Positions 54,984 to 64,000 of a stretch of DNA of 64,000 nucleotides are shown here, piece by piece. This stretch comes from Ustilago trichophora (lineage: Eukaryota; Basidiomycota; Ustilaginomycetes; Ustilaginales; Ustilaginaceae). Position numbers and translations under genes: made by a program. Within the stretch, counting starts at the first letter, position 1; the number at the start of each line of letters is the position of its first letter. Under the pieces are notes generated by a model. It was not told where the DNA came from, ran no database searches, and was given only the letters and a program-made list of their open reading frames with translations. Location of the stretch: NCBI GenBank assembly GCA_900323505.1, contig OOIN01000010.1, positions 558,001-622,000 of the forward strand. Reading direction: 5' to 3'.

Positions 54984-55758
54984 GTGCGAGTCTGAGTGCC
55001 TGTGCCTGTGCAGCTGCTGCTTAGCCTCGACAGACATACTGTACACCACACACACACACACACACCTTCTTGGACCGGAATCCATTCACTCCATCCACCT
55101 CTCCCTTTCTCCCTCTCTCATCGTTTCCTCCTCCCTCTACATCGTTGCTTCGACCATCGCCGTAATCGACTTCGACTCCTACTCCTCCTCAAACATCGAC
55201 TTTGGACTCAGCTCCTACCGTTTCCTTTGCCTCATCATCTCTTTTGACTACCAAGTAGCAGCCCATAACCACCCGGACTGCCGTACTCGACCTCCATAAA
55301 TCAAAATTGCATACAAGTCGTTCTATTGGTTTTGATATCACTCTTTCCACACCGATTGCACGGCAGCGAGGCATATCTCTGGCTTCTCGTCATCACCGGT
55401 GCAAACAAAATCGAACTCCAAACGAACTAGGACACACCCATTGACCGCACCGCCCCAATTGACGTCAGCTCGACCCCGCCTTGCACATTGCATCTTTCGG
55501 GTGCCTCGTCCCAGCGCGTGTTTGACAACCGTTCCTCCACCGTCCGCCGCGCTCTTCCCCTCGCCACGGTCCTTCATCCCACCCGATTGCCTACTGCTTC
55601 ATTCCACTGGATCGTCACTTTGCACAGTCGATATCCTATCGCTTCCAGTGTCGTCGCTTCAAAGGGAACAGCAAGACTTTCTTGTCTTTCATTTGCTCTT
55701 AGCGCTTCCAAAACAGTCGTCAACAGTCCCACCCCGCCGTATATCGCACACAAAATCA

Positions 55759-55788
55759 ATGCCGTCTCGCTACATCCTCCGATCCTAG
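55759..55788 (+). other. short upstream ORF in the KIN1 leader
   Basis: A 9-codon ORF (MPSRYILRS, stop TAG), apparently the only ATG in roughly 950 nt of pyrimidine-rich sequence before the KIN1 ATG at 55988. If the mRNA begins upstream it would be met first by scanning ribosomes. That it is in the transcript is inference. Confidence 0.45.
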
Positions 55789-55987
55789 ATTCCCTTCTTC
55801 GTTACCTTTTTCCTTCTTCTTTCTTCCGATCTAGCCTTTGACCTCGTTGGCCACTTTCACCAGATTCGCTTCATAAGTATCACAAGGAGTCGCCTACCAT
55901 CTTCATCCAGCTTCTGCCCATCCGCGTCTTCTCTGGCGCGCGCGCATCTAGCCAATACTTGCTGTCACTTCTCCTCTCATCGGCGAA

Positions 55988-58900
55988 ATGCACCCTAGAC
56001 AACCTAGCGGTCCCGGCTCCACAGACGCCATGGAGATCTACGATCGTATGCATACACCAAAGCACGAGCTCGACATGTCGGACGCTTTCGCAGCTGCCAT
56101 CCCTCCCACCGCCGATCAGCATCAGCCGCTCACCAGCGTTCCCGAAGACTCGCAGCTCGACACTCAGCAGCTACCATCCGCAAACGTATCCCCTTTCGCC
56201 AACGCTAATGCCCTCGACCCCAGTGCTTCGCAGACTCCACCATACGCCGCGCAGCACGAGAGTCCCAGCGGCAGACGTCTAGACAAGCTTGCTACAAGCT
56301 CGTACGGCCTCGTTCAGCCTGGAGGTCGTCCTGATGCAGCATCTCGCAGATCTTCCGACGTTGTCACAAAACCGCTCCCGGGTCTGCCCGGCGGCCCTAC
56401 TCATGCAGAGCACACCTTCCTTCCCGCTATCAACAATGGCACTGCAGCCTCGACGATGCCCTATCCGTCTTCTGCCGTCGGCAGTCTCGTAGACCACCGC
56501 GCGCCTCCTGTAGATTCTCTGCCGAACCAGCATATCCCTCGCCCCATTGCAGGCTCGAGCTCGCATCCAGTTTCGGCCTCGGCTTCTCCGATGCGTACGC
56601 CGCCCAAGCAGACGGCATTCGACGCCGTCACCCCTGGCGTCGAACCTTTGCGCATGCCTGCCTCGATTTCGGTCGGGCCTCTCTCTCCGCCAGAGTCGGA
56701 CCCACATCGTTCCATGATGGACAGCAACCGCAACAGCATCGACGACATTCGCCGCAACCACGCCGCTAGAGCTGCCAGGCGCCAGTCGCACAATCCTTCC
56801 GCCTCGACTGACTACCGCACCATCAATGGCCTCGTCTCGGATGCCACCTACACTCCCACCCGCGGTCACGCCCACTACCAGAGCGAAGCCACATCTGCAG
56901 TGCTCGCCTCAGCCGATTCGTCTCAACGCCACCGCAGAGCCATGGCATCCGAGCCACCTCGCCCTGCCAGCGTCTTGGAGACTCGCGCCGCAAGGATGGA
57001 AGCCGTTCAGCGTCATCAGCAGCACTCGCGCGTCGACGAAGGCAGCAGCGACACATTTGATGCGACCGACACCTTTGCATCCTCCCGCGACACTCATGTC
57101 GATCGCGCTTCCCAGCAGCATTTGCAACTTCGCGCTGCACGCGAGCAAGAGCTCGAGCGGGAACGTGAGCTGCAAATCCAGCATCACCACCACCAGCAGC
57201 AGCAGCAGCAGCAGCAGCTTCGCGAGCAGGAACAGCGAGAACAGGAGCGCCAACGTGAACGCGAAAGGCTCAAGGAGAAAGAGCGCGAAAAGGAACGCGA
57301 ACGGGAACGCGAACGGGAAAAGGAAAAGGAGCGCGGCGACCGTGACCGTGACCGCGAACGACGCAGTCGACGTCTCTTGGGTGACTACGCCCTAGGCAAG
57401 ACCCTCGGTGCCGGAAGCATGGGTAAGGTCAAGCTTGGTGTCAAAATGGGCAACGGCGAAAAGGTGGCCATCAAGATTATTCCCCGTCACACTTCTATGG
57501 CCGCCGCACAATCTCCCAGAGCTGCGGTGGATGAAAATGGCAAGCCGCAGCCGCAACCACCTCCGCCTTCAGCTTCCTTCCTGGCCAAAGCTGCTGCCAA
57601 GGATCAGTCCAAGGAGATCCGTACCATTCGAGAAGGCTCGCTCCAGATCCTCCTGCATCACCCCTACGTCTGCGGTATGCGCGAGATGATGATCCACACC
57701 AACCATTACTACATGGTCTTTGAGTACGTCAACGGTGGTCAGATGCTCGATTACATTATCAGCCACGGCCGCCTCAGGGAGAGGAGCGCACGCAAGTTTG
57801 CCCGTCAGATCGGCAGTGCCCTCGAGTACTGCCACCGCAACAGCATCGTGCATCGTGACTTGAAGATCGAAAACATTCTCATCTCCAAGACGGGAAACAT
57901 CAAGATCATCGACTTCGGTCTCAGCAACCTCTTTTCGCCTCACTCGCATCTCTCCACTTTCTGTGGATCGCTCTACTTTGCCGCGCCAGAGCTGCTCAAT
58001 GCAAAGGTCTATACCGGTCCCGAGGTCGACGTCTGGTCATTCGGTATCGTTCTCTACGTGCTCGTGTGCGGTAAAGTGCCCTTCGACGATCAGAGCATGC
58101 CTGCACTACACGCAAAGATCAAGCGCGGTCAGGTCGAGTATCCTGCCTGGCTCAGCGGCGAGTGCAAGCACATTCTGTCGCGCATGCTCGTTACCAATCC
58201 TGCCAATCGAGCCACGCTTGCTGAAGTGCTAGCGCATCCCTGGATGGTCAAAGGTTACGACGGCGCGCCTGACCCGCATCTCCCGGAGCGCACACCGCTT
58301 CGACCCAACAACCTGGATCAAGACGTGATCAAGGGCATGACCGGTTTTGAATTCGGTACTCCCGAGGCCATTACGGCCAAGCTTATGGAAGTGTTGACTA
58401 GCGAAGCCTATCAAACCTCGCTGCACCACTGGGAACTCAAAAACCTGCCTGCTAGCCTCAACGGTCTCAGTATGGCTGGCAACAGCGGCTCGTCGCTCGA
58501 CTCGCCTGCTCTCAACAGGTTGTCGACTCGTGGCAGCTTCTCGACTACTGGCGGATCCGACACGGTCAAGTCCAAGACGGGTTCGCGACGATTCTCGGGT
58601 ATCGAGTTCTACCGAAAGAAGCTCACCAGCAATCCGCTCGCAGCTGCCTTTGGCAGCAAGGATGACTCGTCGGTGGGTTCAGCCAACGGCAGCTCCAACG
58701 GTCTTGGATCCGGAACAGGTCTGTTGCCTTTCGGCAAAGAGCCACTCGATCCTACACGCGGCTTCCATCCGCTCATCTCGATCTACTTTTTGGTCAAGGA
58801 AAAGATGGAACGCGAGCGATTGTACGGACACTCTTTCTTTGCGTCCTCCAACCTCTCGCTTACAGGTCCTCCCGTTCCTCCTGCAGGTGCCGGTGTTGGC

Positions 58901-61255
58901 TCAGGCACAGGCGCACGTGCCGCTTCGGCCGGTGCAATGCCTACAGCCGCCGACATCCCTCAGGAAGCTCTTCGCGTACCTGAAGCACCGCATGTGTCGA
59001 ACCGCGCCTACGATCCTTCTCGTCAAGAAGCAGCCCTCGTCGCCCCTGCACCACCTCGTCCTGCAGCAGCAATGATGCCAGTGCCAGCATCGCCGACACC
59101 TGTATTCGACTCGCGAGAAAAGTCAAGACCGATGGGCATCATGGCTGGACCACCTCGTGCTCGCGCCAATGCCGACGATATGGAGGCAGCGTTGCGCGAG
59201 AAGGGTCTGCCTTCACCCAGCGAAGCTGCTTTTGCTCCTAGCATCAGCGGTATGACGCCTGTTCCCGCCGCCAGCACTGCCGGCAAGCGACAGTCTTTCT
59301 CAGTAGCCCCACCCGTCGCTGAGGCTGCCATTCCACACAACCATCGCCATTCGATGTTGGTGCCAGATAGCAGCATGGCAATGGCCAACGACCACAAGAG
59401 GAGCGTCAGTCTCACCGCCCGTCGTCCTTCGACCGCTGCTGCGGCCGCAATTGCAGCTGGGCGCGCTTCAGGTGCAGGTGCCGAGCCTAGCGTCACGGCA
59501 GCATCCGAAGCGGGCACAGTAGACGCAAGGAGGATGTCGACCATATCGCCCGCACGTGCGGACAAGCGAGCTTCGCACATCATCAACACGCCCACCAAGT
59601 CGGAGGCAGGTACCGCTACGTCGTCGCCAGCTCCTGCTGCTGCCAATACGAGCTCGACGCTGGGCTATGGTGCTACGCTTGCGCGTCGCTTCAGCTCGTT
59701 CATGAGCCGCTCGCCGTCGCAGCCGCTGGATGCTGAGGCACGAGAGCGCAAAAAGCAGAGCAGGATGAGCACGGGTGGCATGCTGCTCAGCGGCACACCA
59801 CAGTCGCAACGACGAGGCAGCGCTCATATGGCTTTGAGCGGTGTCGAGGAAGCCGACCACGCTGCCGATGTGGATGCGTATGAATACGAGGAGGCGGAGG
59901 AGCATCTGGCCACCCACGACGAGAATGTGCCACTTGGCAATGGAACCTCGGTCCGCCGTTCAGGCACGCTGGGCGATATGCCTACTTCGCGTGCCAATGC
60001 CCGCAATGTGCGGGAAGTGTCGATGGGTGCTGCTTCTGTGGGTCGTGCCGCTGGTCTATCGATGTCGCCCAAGTCGAATGCAGCCAACGCAGGCAGGCGG
60101 CCGAGCACGGGTATGACCATGTCGACCAGTGCACCTCTCAACATGTTCGGTGCGCCTGGTGAAGCCGATGCAGCGGGACGACAGGGCGGCCAGACGTCGC
60201 CTTCGCAGCAGATCAGCCCGAGCAATTCTGGGAATGGCTGGATGGGGCCTTCCACCCCAGGACAGGCCGAAGTGCTACCAGCGCTCACGTCACGCCGCCG
60301 CTTCGGTGGAGGTGCTACTTCACCCGGAGGCTCCGCTACACAGCCAAACGGCGCTGCAGCAAGCGAGGGCAGCTCCAAGCCGATCTTCCTCAAAGGCCTT
60401 TTCAGCGTGCAGACGACGTCGACCAAGCCACGCACTGTCATCCATGCATCGCTCGTCAAAGTGCTCGATCGCATCGGCGTGCAGTACCGCGAGATTCGCG
60501 GTGGCTACGAGTGCGTTCACCTCCCCAGTCTGGACTTTTCGGGATCAGACTCGATGGGTAGAGGCAATGCCAGGATTCCGCTCGAGATGATGGCTGCCGC
60601 TGCTGCGGCAGAGGCTGAGGCGGCCGAGCGCTCGCCTACGTCGGAAGAGAACAGTAGGCAGCCTAAGCGGAAGCCCAGCCGACTGTCGTTTGTTTCCGGA
60701 AGGAGCAAGGACAAGCGCAAGGAGGGTTCTGTGGCGGACAGCATTGGCAATACTGCAGCAGCCAGTGGAACGGTGCGCAGTCGTACACCTTCTCTCACCA
60801 GCAACGCTGCCTTCATGAATGCGGAAAACGCCACCGTTCGAGGCGGTGAACCATCATCCTCCCCCACACTGCCACCCAAAACCCCCTCGAAACCATCGCT
60901 GCTTACCATGTCGCCCAGACAACGAGCAGACTCCATGGGGGCAACTTCGATGCTACACCCTTCCGGATCGCGCGATTCCAACCTGATGCTCGACACCAGC
61001 GCCACCAGCGGTGATGGTGGCGTTGGCGCAGGCGACCAGTCCATAATGTCGCCCATCGTGGGAGGAGGCGGAACGGTCACTGCAAAGACGATGAACGCCG
61101 CCCAGGCGACCGAGCTGGCAGTTCGGTTCGAGATTTTTGTCGTCAAAGTACCCCTGCTGTTGGGTGTCAACGGGCTGCAGTTCCGAAGGGTCGGTGGAAA
61201 TCCTTGGCAGTATCAGATGCTTGCCAAGCGCATTTTGCAAGAGCTGAAGCTATGA
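55988..61255 (+). CDS. KIN1: KIN1/PAR-1 (MARK-type) serine/threonine kinase
   Basis: A polarity kinase of the Kin1/Kin2-MARK family, expected at the plasma membrane and growth sites. The product is 1755 residues, no introns. Residues 1-460 are disordered, with a His/Gln run and a long Arg/Glu/Lys alternation just before the kinase. The kinase domain (about 468-752) has the Gly loop GAGSMGKV, the ATP lysine in VAIKI (Lys496), the catalytic HRDLKIEN (Asp624), DFG (Asp642), and the T-loop ending [15 protein letters not shown], typical of this family. An insert of about 45 residues (Pro/Gln-rich) lies between the ATP lysine and helix C. The C-terminal KA1 membrane-binding domain runs to the end ([20 protein letters not shown] ... 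[14 protein letters not shown]). The linker between them is about 950 residues. The leader contains one short uORF. Confidence 0.94.
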   Translation: MHPRQPSGPGSTDAMEIYDRMHTPKHELDMSDAFAAAIPPTADQHQPLTSVPEDSQLDTQQLPSANVSPFANANALDPSASQTPPYAAQHESPSGRRLDKLATSSYGLVQPGGRPDAASRRSSDVVTKPLPGLPGGPTHAEHTFLPAINNGTAASTMPYPSSAVGSLVDHRAPPVDSLPNQHIPRPIAGSSSHPVSASASPMRTPPKQTAFDAVTPGVEPLRMPASISVGPLSPPESDPHRSMMDSNRNSIDDIRRNHAARAARRQSHNPSASTDYRTINGLVSDATYTPTRGHAHYQSEATSAVLASADSSQRHRRAMASEPPRPASVLETRAARMEAVQRHQQHSRVDEGSSDTFDATDTFASSRDTHVDRASQQHLQLRAAREQELERERELQIQHHHHQQQQQQQQLREQEQREQERQRERERLKEKEREKEREREREREKEKERGDRDRDRERRSRRLLGDYALGKTLGAGSMGKVKLGVKMGNGEKVAIKIIPRHTSMAAAQSPRAAVDENGKPQPQPPPPSASFLAKAAAKDQSKEIRTIREGSLQILLHHPYVCGMREMMIHTNHYYMVFEYVNGGQMLDYIISHGRLRERSARKFARQIGSALEYCHRNSIVHRDLKIENILISKTGNIKIIDFGLSNLFSPHSHLSTFCGSLYFAAPELLNAKVYTGPEVDVWSFGIVLYVLVCGKVPFDDQSMPALHAKIKRGQVEYPAWLSGECKHILSRMLVTNPANRATLAEVLAHPWMVKGYDGAPDPHLPERTPLRPNNLDQDVIKGMTGFEFGTPEAITAKLMEVLTSEAYQTSLHHWELKNLPASLNGLSMAGNSGSSLDSPALNRLSTRGSFSTTGGSDTVKSKTGSRRFSGIEFYRKKLTSNPLAAAFGSKDDSSVGSANGSSNGLGSGTGLLPFGKEPLDPTRGFHPLISIYFLVKEKMERERLYGHSFFASSNLSLTGPPVPPAGAGVGSGTGARAASAGAMPTAADIPQEALRVPEAPHVSNRAYDPSRQEAALVAPAPPRPAAAMMPVPASPTPVFDSREKSRPMGIMAGPPRARANADDMEAALREKGLPSPSEAAFAPSISGMTPVPAASTAGKRQSFSVAPPVAEAAIPHNHRHSMLVPDSSMAMANDHKRSVSLTARRPSTAAAAAIAAGRASGAGAEPSVTAASEAGTVDARRMSTISPARADKRASHIINTPTKSEAGTATSSPAPAAANTSSTLGYGATLARRFSSFMSRSPSQPLDAEARERKKQSRMSTGGMLLSGTPQSQRRGSAHMALSGVEEADHAADVDAYEYEEAEEHLATHDENVPLGNGTSVRRSGTLGDMPTSRANARNVREVSMGAASVGRAAGLSMSPKSNAANAGRRPSTGMTMSTSAPLNMFGAPGEADAAGRQGGQTSPSQQISPSNSGNGWMGPSTPGQAEVLPALTSRRRFGGGATSPGGSATQPNGAAASEGSSKPIFLKGLFSVQTTSTKPRTVIHASLVKVLDRIGVQYREIRGGYECVHLPSLDFSGSDSMGRGNARIPLEMMAAAAAAEAEAAERSPTSEENSRQPKRKPSRLSFVSGRSKDKRKEGSVADSIGNTAAASGTVRSRTPSLTSNAAFMNAENATVRGGEPSSSPTLPPKTPSKPSLLTMSPRQRADSMGATSMLHPSGSRDSNLMLDTSATSGDGGVGAGDQSIMSPIVGGGGTVTAKTMNAAQATELAVRFEIFVVKVPLLLGVNGLQFRRVGGNPWQYQMLAKRILQELKL

Positions 61256-61926
61256 TAAGCATACCAGCCGATGACGATGGTTTGTATGGGAAAGATCAAG
61301 CAAAGGTTTATTCATGTCATGTTTTAGTAGTCGCATCCAGCACACACACCTCGCAATGGTTTCTCTATGTATCTTTCTAGGATCGTGCGTTTGTGTCTTA
61401 GGAGGGAAGGATGATGTGTGCGAGTGAGAAGTTGCGAGGATTTTGGGTAAAAACTCGGAGAGAAAACGGCGAGAGTGTGGGGTTGAAAAAGGGAACCCTG
61501 CAGCTGCAGCTGCTAGAGGACGCGTTCGAGCCAGGCTGAGTCAAAAGTGCGGCGATTTCCGGCTTTGAACCCCGCACATCCTTTTATGGTCACGCTACCT
61601 TGTCCACATTATGCACTGACCACTGTTCCATCATCGCAACCATCTCGCCTTTTCGACACACGATTACGAATACAGAAGAAAGGTTCAAGCCGTGTAGCGG
61701 AGGGCCATATCCAACATTTGTCGCAGTTTCAGCAGCATCAAGTCGAAAACAAAGCTGGACTTATCGACGTCGAGTCATACACGCAGTTTCTTATCTTACC
61801 AAGAGGGGTGGCCAGAAGAGGTCTCGCTCGATCGAAAAGCCTTTTTTCTTCCCTTGATCTCGTTCCTATTGCAACAGAAACCGGTTTTCGATCGTCGTAT
61901 TGCTCTCTGGAGAAAGGGTGGCAATC
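61256..61926. promoter_or_regulatory. KIN1 3' region and ClpX-homologue promoter
   Basis: About 670 nt between two + strand genes. A 131-residue frame (61547-61942) overlaps the next start in another frame and is probably not a gene. Several ATGs lie in the 300 nt before the ClpX start, so its leader is likely short. Confidence 0.4.
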
Positions 61927-64000
61927 ATGCTGCCGAGAATAAGGGCCAACCGTATGGGTTTCAGCTCAGTCCTCCGGGCGCATACCTCTTCTTCAGCTGT
62001 GAGACTGGCTAGCATCAGCACGACCTACCATCGCCCCATCACTTCCAGACCATCACATCAACTTCCTTCTCAATCAGCAACGGCTCCAATCCCCCGCAGC
62101 CCAACAATACACTTCCGCCTGGTCAGCAGCATCACCAGTAGTAGCAGAAATCACAGCAACACAACAGGCTCCTATCACTCCCCAACATCCGCTCATGCCA
62201 CTTTGCTATCGGATGTTCCTTCCATCAGCCCTCGATCACTGGTCAAGTATCTAGACACGTACGTTGTAGGTCAAACACGAGCGAAAAAAGTTCTCGCTGT
62301 AGGCGTTTGGAATCACTACTTGCGGGTGGCTAGCAACCAGCGGATGAAAGAGGAGGCTGAGCTGCGGCTTCAGGAGCAACTACAACAGCAACAGCAGCAG
62401 GAGGAGGAGGAAAGGATGGCTCAGCAACAACAACAACAACGGCAGGAAGAACGAGAATTGGGAGAAAGCGCAAATACCACCGATTCAGTGGATGCAAGAT
62501 CAAAAGAAGGAGGCAAAGGGTTGACTGCAGGAGGAGTGTCAGAAAGTTTTTCTCGCTCGTTGCGGTTGGGCAAGTTGAAACGGCCTGAAACGCCAGATAG
62601 AGATAAAGCGATATCGATTGCAGAGAGCTGGAAAGCAGATCAAACGATTAAAGAACAACGCAACGCCGAAAGGTTGCGCGATCCGCACGGCGAAGCAACA
62701 CGAAACCTCATGTTTGGTCGCAGCGAGCGAGAATGGTTGGTCAACGCTGGTGGGCCAAGTGCCATCGTCGAAGACGACACTGCTCCACGAGGCTACAAAA
62801 CGGGTATCGTACCCAAGTTCGGCGACGACCTATCAACATGCACAACCTCAGATGCTCCCCCGCGCCGTGTGCCAGCCAAGACACCGGCAGAGGAGGCAAG
62901 CTCTCAACTAGAGCAGCAGCGTAAGCAGCTCTCTGCGGGCGAAAAGGAAAATACCCTGCTGGCAGAAGCGGCTAGTCGGATGCATGAAGCCGTGCTGTCC
63001 GACTTCACTCCCGCCACTGATCAAGACGCGAAGGGGAGGGGAGGTGCCAAGATCGGAGTGTTTGGTCAGGATGAGCCGCTTTATTTCTCGTCCAATACCA
63101 TTCGTACTGCGAGTGCTGAGGGAGGAGCCAAATCTGTTCGCGGGCAAAGTAGGGCGGAGGTGGATGAAGAGGAGGCGGCAAAGAAGTGGGAATCGCCACA
63201 AGAACGTGCTGCGTATGCGGCAGGGTTGGCGGAGGAAAGGACCAAGAGGGCCTTGAAGTTGGCTCGTGAGCGATTAGCTGCCACTAGCTCTGGTAATTTG
63301 GCGACATCTACTAGTGGGGCGGCCTTTTCGCCTATAGTAGCGACCTCTGCTTCTCCAGGTGCCGGTTCCACTGCTTCAGCTTCTGCTCAGCTACCACCAT
63401 CGGGCAAACTTGAAACCCCACCAAACTTCCCCTCTATCTCCTCTTCTTCTTCGTCTTTCCTCTCCACGACCCCAGGCAATCTTCCCTTTTTCGAAAAATC
63501 CAACATCCTCCTCCTCGGCCCTTCTGGTTCCGGTAAAACACTCCTCCTACGCACTTTAGCCCAAGCACTCGACGTACCCTTTGTCCACGTTGACGCGACC
63601 CCTTTGACGATGGCTGGATACGTAGGCGAAGATGTAGAGTCGATCATCCAACGGTTGCTGGTGCAAGCAGGGTGGGATGTGAATAAGGCCCAACGGGGGA
63701 TTGTTTGTATTGATGAGATTGATAAGCTTCGTAAAAACGGTGCTGCCGGTGGTGGTGGTGGTGGTGGGGTAGGGGGAGGTGGGGGAGGAGGAGGAAAGGA
63801 TGTAGGTGGGGAAGGGGTGCAACAGGCATTGTTGAGGATGTTGGAGGGGACGACGATTCAGATTTCGGACAAGAATGGGGCGGCGGCGGCGGCGAATGGG
63901 GATAGAAATAGTGCTACATTGGTGCAACAGCAACAGCAACAAAGGGATAAGGATGGTCGGGAAGCAGTGGGAGGTTTAGGCCCTTGGTACAATAACCGTA
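61927..64000 (+). CDS. MCX1: mitochondrial ClpX-type AAA+ unfoldase, 3' end outside window
   Basis: A mitochondrial matrix protein unfoldase of the ClpX/Mcx1 family. The frame is open from the ATG at 61927 to the window edge (691 complete codons plus one base). The N-terminus is basic and Ser/Arg-rich without acids ([20 protein letters not shown]), a mitochondrial presequence. The ClpX start motif [20 protein letters not shown] and [13 protein letters not shown] occur at about residues 100-135, without the zinc-binding domain of bacterial ClpX, as in yeast Mcx1. A Gln/Glu/Ser-rich insert of roughly 370-390 residues then separates this from Walker A GPSGSGKT (531-538). [16 protein letters not shown] and Walker B IVCIDEID (Asp596/Glu597) follow, then a Gly-rich insert before [13 protein letters not shown]. 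The last visible residues lie in a further Gln-rich insert. The sensor and C-terminal domains lie beyond the window. Confidence 0.9.
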   Translation, partial: MLPRIRANRMGFSSVLRAHTSSSAVRLASISTTYHRPITSRPSHQLPSQSATAPIPRSPTIHFRLVSSITSSSRNHSNTTGSYHSPTSAHATLLSDVPSISPRSLVKYLDTYVVGQTRAKKVLAVGVWNHYLRVASNQRMKEEAELRLQEQLQQQQQQEEEERMAQQQQQQRQEERELGESANTTDSVDARSKEGGKGLTAGGVSESFSRSLRLGKLKRPETPDRDKAISIAESWKADQTIKEQRNAERLRDPHGEATRNLMFGRSEREWLVNAGGPSAIVEDDTAPRGYKTGIVPKFGDDLSTCTTSDAPPRRVPAKTPAEEASSQLEQQRKQLSAGEKENTLLAEAASRMHEAVLSDFTPATDQDAKGRGGAKIGVFGQDEPLYFSSNTIRTASAEGGAKSVRGQSRAEVDEEEAAKKWESPQERAAYAAGLAEERTKRALKLARERLAATSSGNLATSTSGAAFSPIVATSASPGAGSTASASAQLPPSGKLETPPNFPSISSSSSSFLSTTPGNLPFFEKSNILLLGPSGSGKTLLLRTLAQALDVPFVHVDATPLTMAGYVGEDVESIIQRLLVQAGWDVNKAQRGIVCIDEIDKLRKNGAAGGGGGGGVGGGGGGGGKDVGGEGVQQALLRMLEGTTIQISDKNGAAAAANGDRNSATLVQQQQQQRDKDGREAVGGLGPWYNNR

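Larger units (their letters stand above)
53562..55987. promoter_or_regulatory. KIN1 upstream region and long leader
   Basis: About 2.4 kb without a supported CDS. The part from about 55050 to 55987 is strongly pyrimidine-rich on the + strand and nearly free of ATG, like a long 5' leader for KIN1, with one short upstream ORF at 55759. Proximal features are a GTGAGC/GTGAGT hexamer array (54948-54983), a TACTGTAC motif near 55037 and a (CA)n run (about 55047-55064). The first half (53700-54900) shows only homopolymers and short repeats such as CAGCCAGC near 54820-54865. Confidence 0.5.

Noticed and set aside
1..64000. CRISPR arrays, operons, ribosome-binding sites, prophage
   Set aside because: Not expected in a fungal nuclear genome, and no spaced direct-repeat array was seen.

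Overview
The window looks like a chromosome segment of a smut-type basidiomycete (Ustilaginales-like). The evidence is indirect. Most long reading frames are uninterrupted, and the few introns are about 90-105 nt with GTAAGT/AG borders. Proteins carry long Ser/Ala/Gln-rich tails and inserts, and there is a tandem family of small secreted proteins of the kind plant-associated smuts carry. Splice sites, a nuclear tRNA with an intron and eukaryotic-only proteins (Mediator, TRAPP, EOS1) exclude a prokaryote. I cannot name the species.

Layout. Bases 1-9725 hold no gene I can support: a long gene-poor block, purine-rich on the + strand over roughly its first 4.3 kb, with homopolymer and dinucleotide tracts. 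From 9.7 to 16.3 kb three minus-strand genes follow: a two-exon FAD amine oxidase, a MED25-like Mediator subunit with polyglutamine tracts, and a sugar O-acetyltransferase. Divergent from them is cytosolic tyrosyl-tRNA synthetase (17.1-18.5 kb, +). Between 18.6 and 21.4 kb, all on the minus strand, lie two intact two-exon secreted-protein paralogues with a decayed third copy between them. Then come mitochondrial MutS homologue MSH1 and a WDR48/Duf1-type WD40 protein (to 29.7 kb). After a 2.6-kb gene-poor stretch there is a small Cys-rich ORF (+), then minus-strand NAD(P)H-hydrate dehydratase, an EOS1-domain membrane protein with a very long N-terminal extension, an AGC1-type mitochondrial Asp/Glu carrier and an MFS transporter. 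TRAPPC10/Trs130 (+) is divergent from the MFS gene and convergent with DNA ligase I (minus). An intron-containing tRNA-Ser(CGA) follows, then a 2.4-kb leader/promoter zone, a KIN1/PAR-1 kinase (+), and a mitochondrial ClpX homologue (+) that runs off the right edge.

Most genes are housekeeping: translation (TyrRS, tRNA-Ser), DNA maintenance (LIG1, MSH1), mitochondrial function (AGC1, ClpX, probably NAXD), secretion and glycosylation (TRAPPC10, EOS1), polarity (KIN1), transcription (MED25) and ubiquitin control (WDR48). They do not form one pathway. The exception is the fast-evolving secreted cluster, with one copy decayed by a frameshift and a splice-donor change.

The most notable non-gene signal is a recurrent GTACA/TGTAC pentamer motif, often palindromic around TACTGTACAGTA, which recurs in intergenic DNA across the window. 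Starts were checked against the sequence. Several frames can be extended upstream only through non-ATG codons (MED25, the acetyltransferase, MSH1, WDR48, the first secreted paralogue), so I give the first ATG in those cases.
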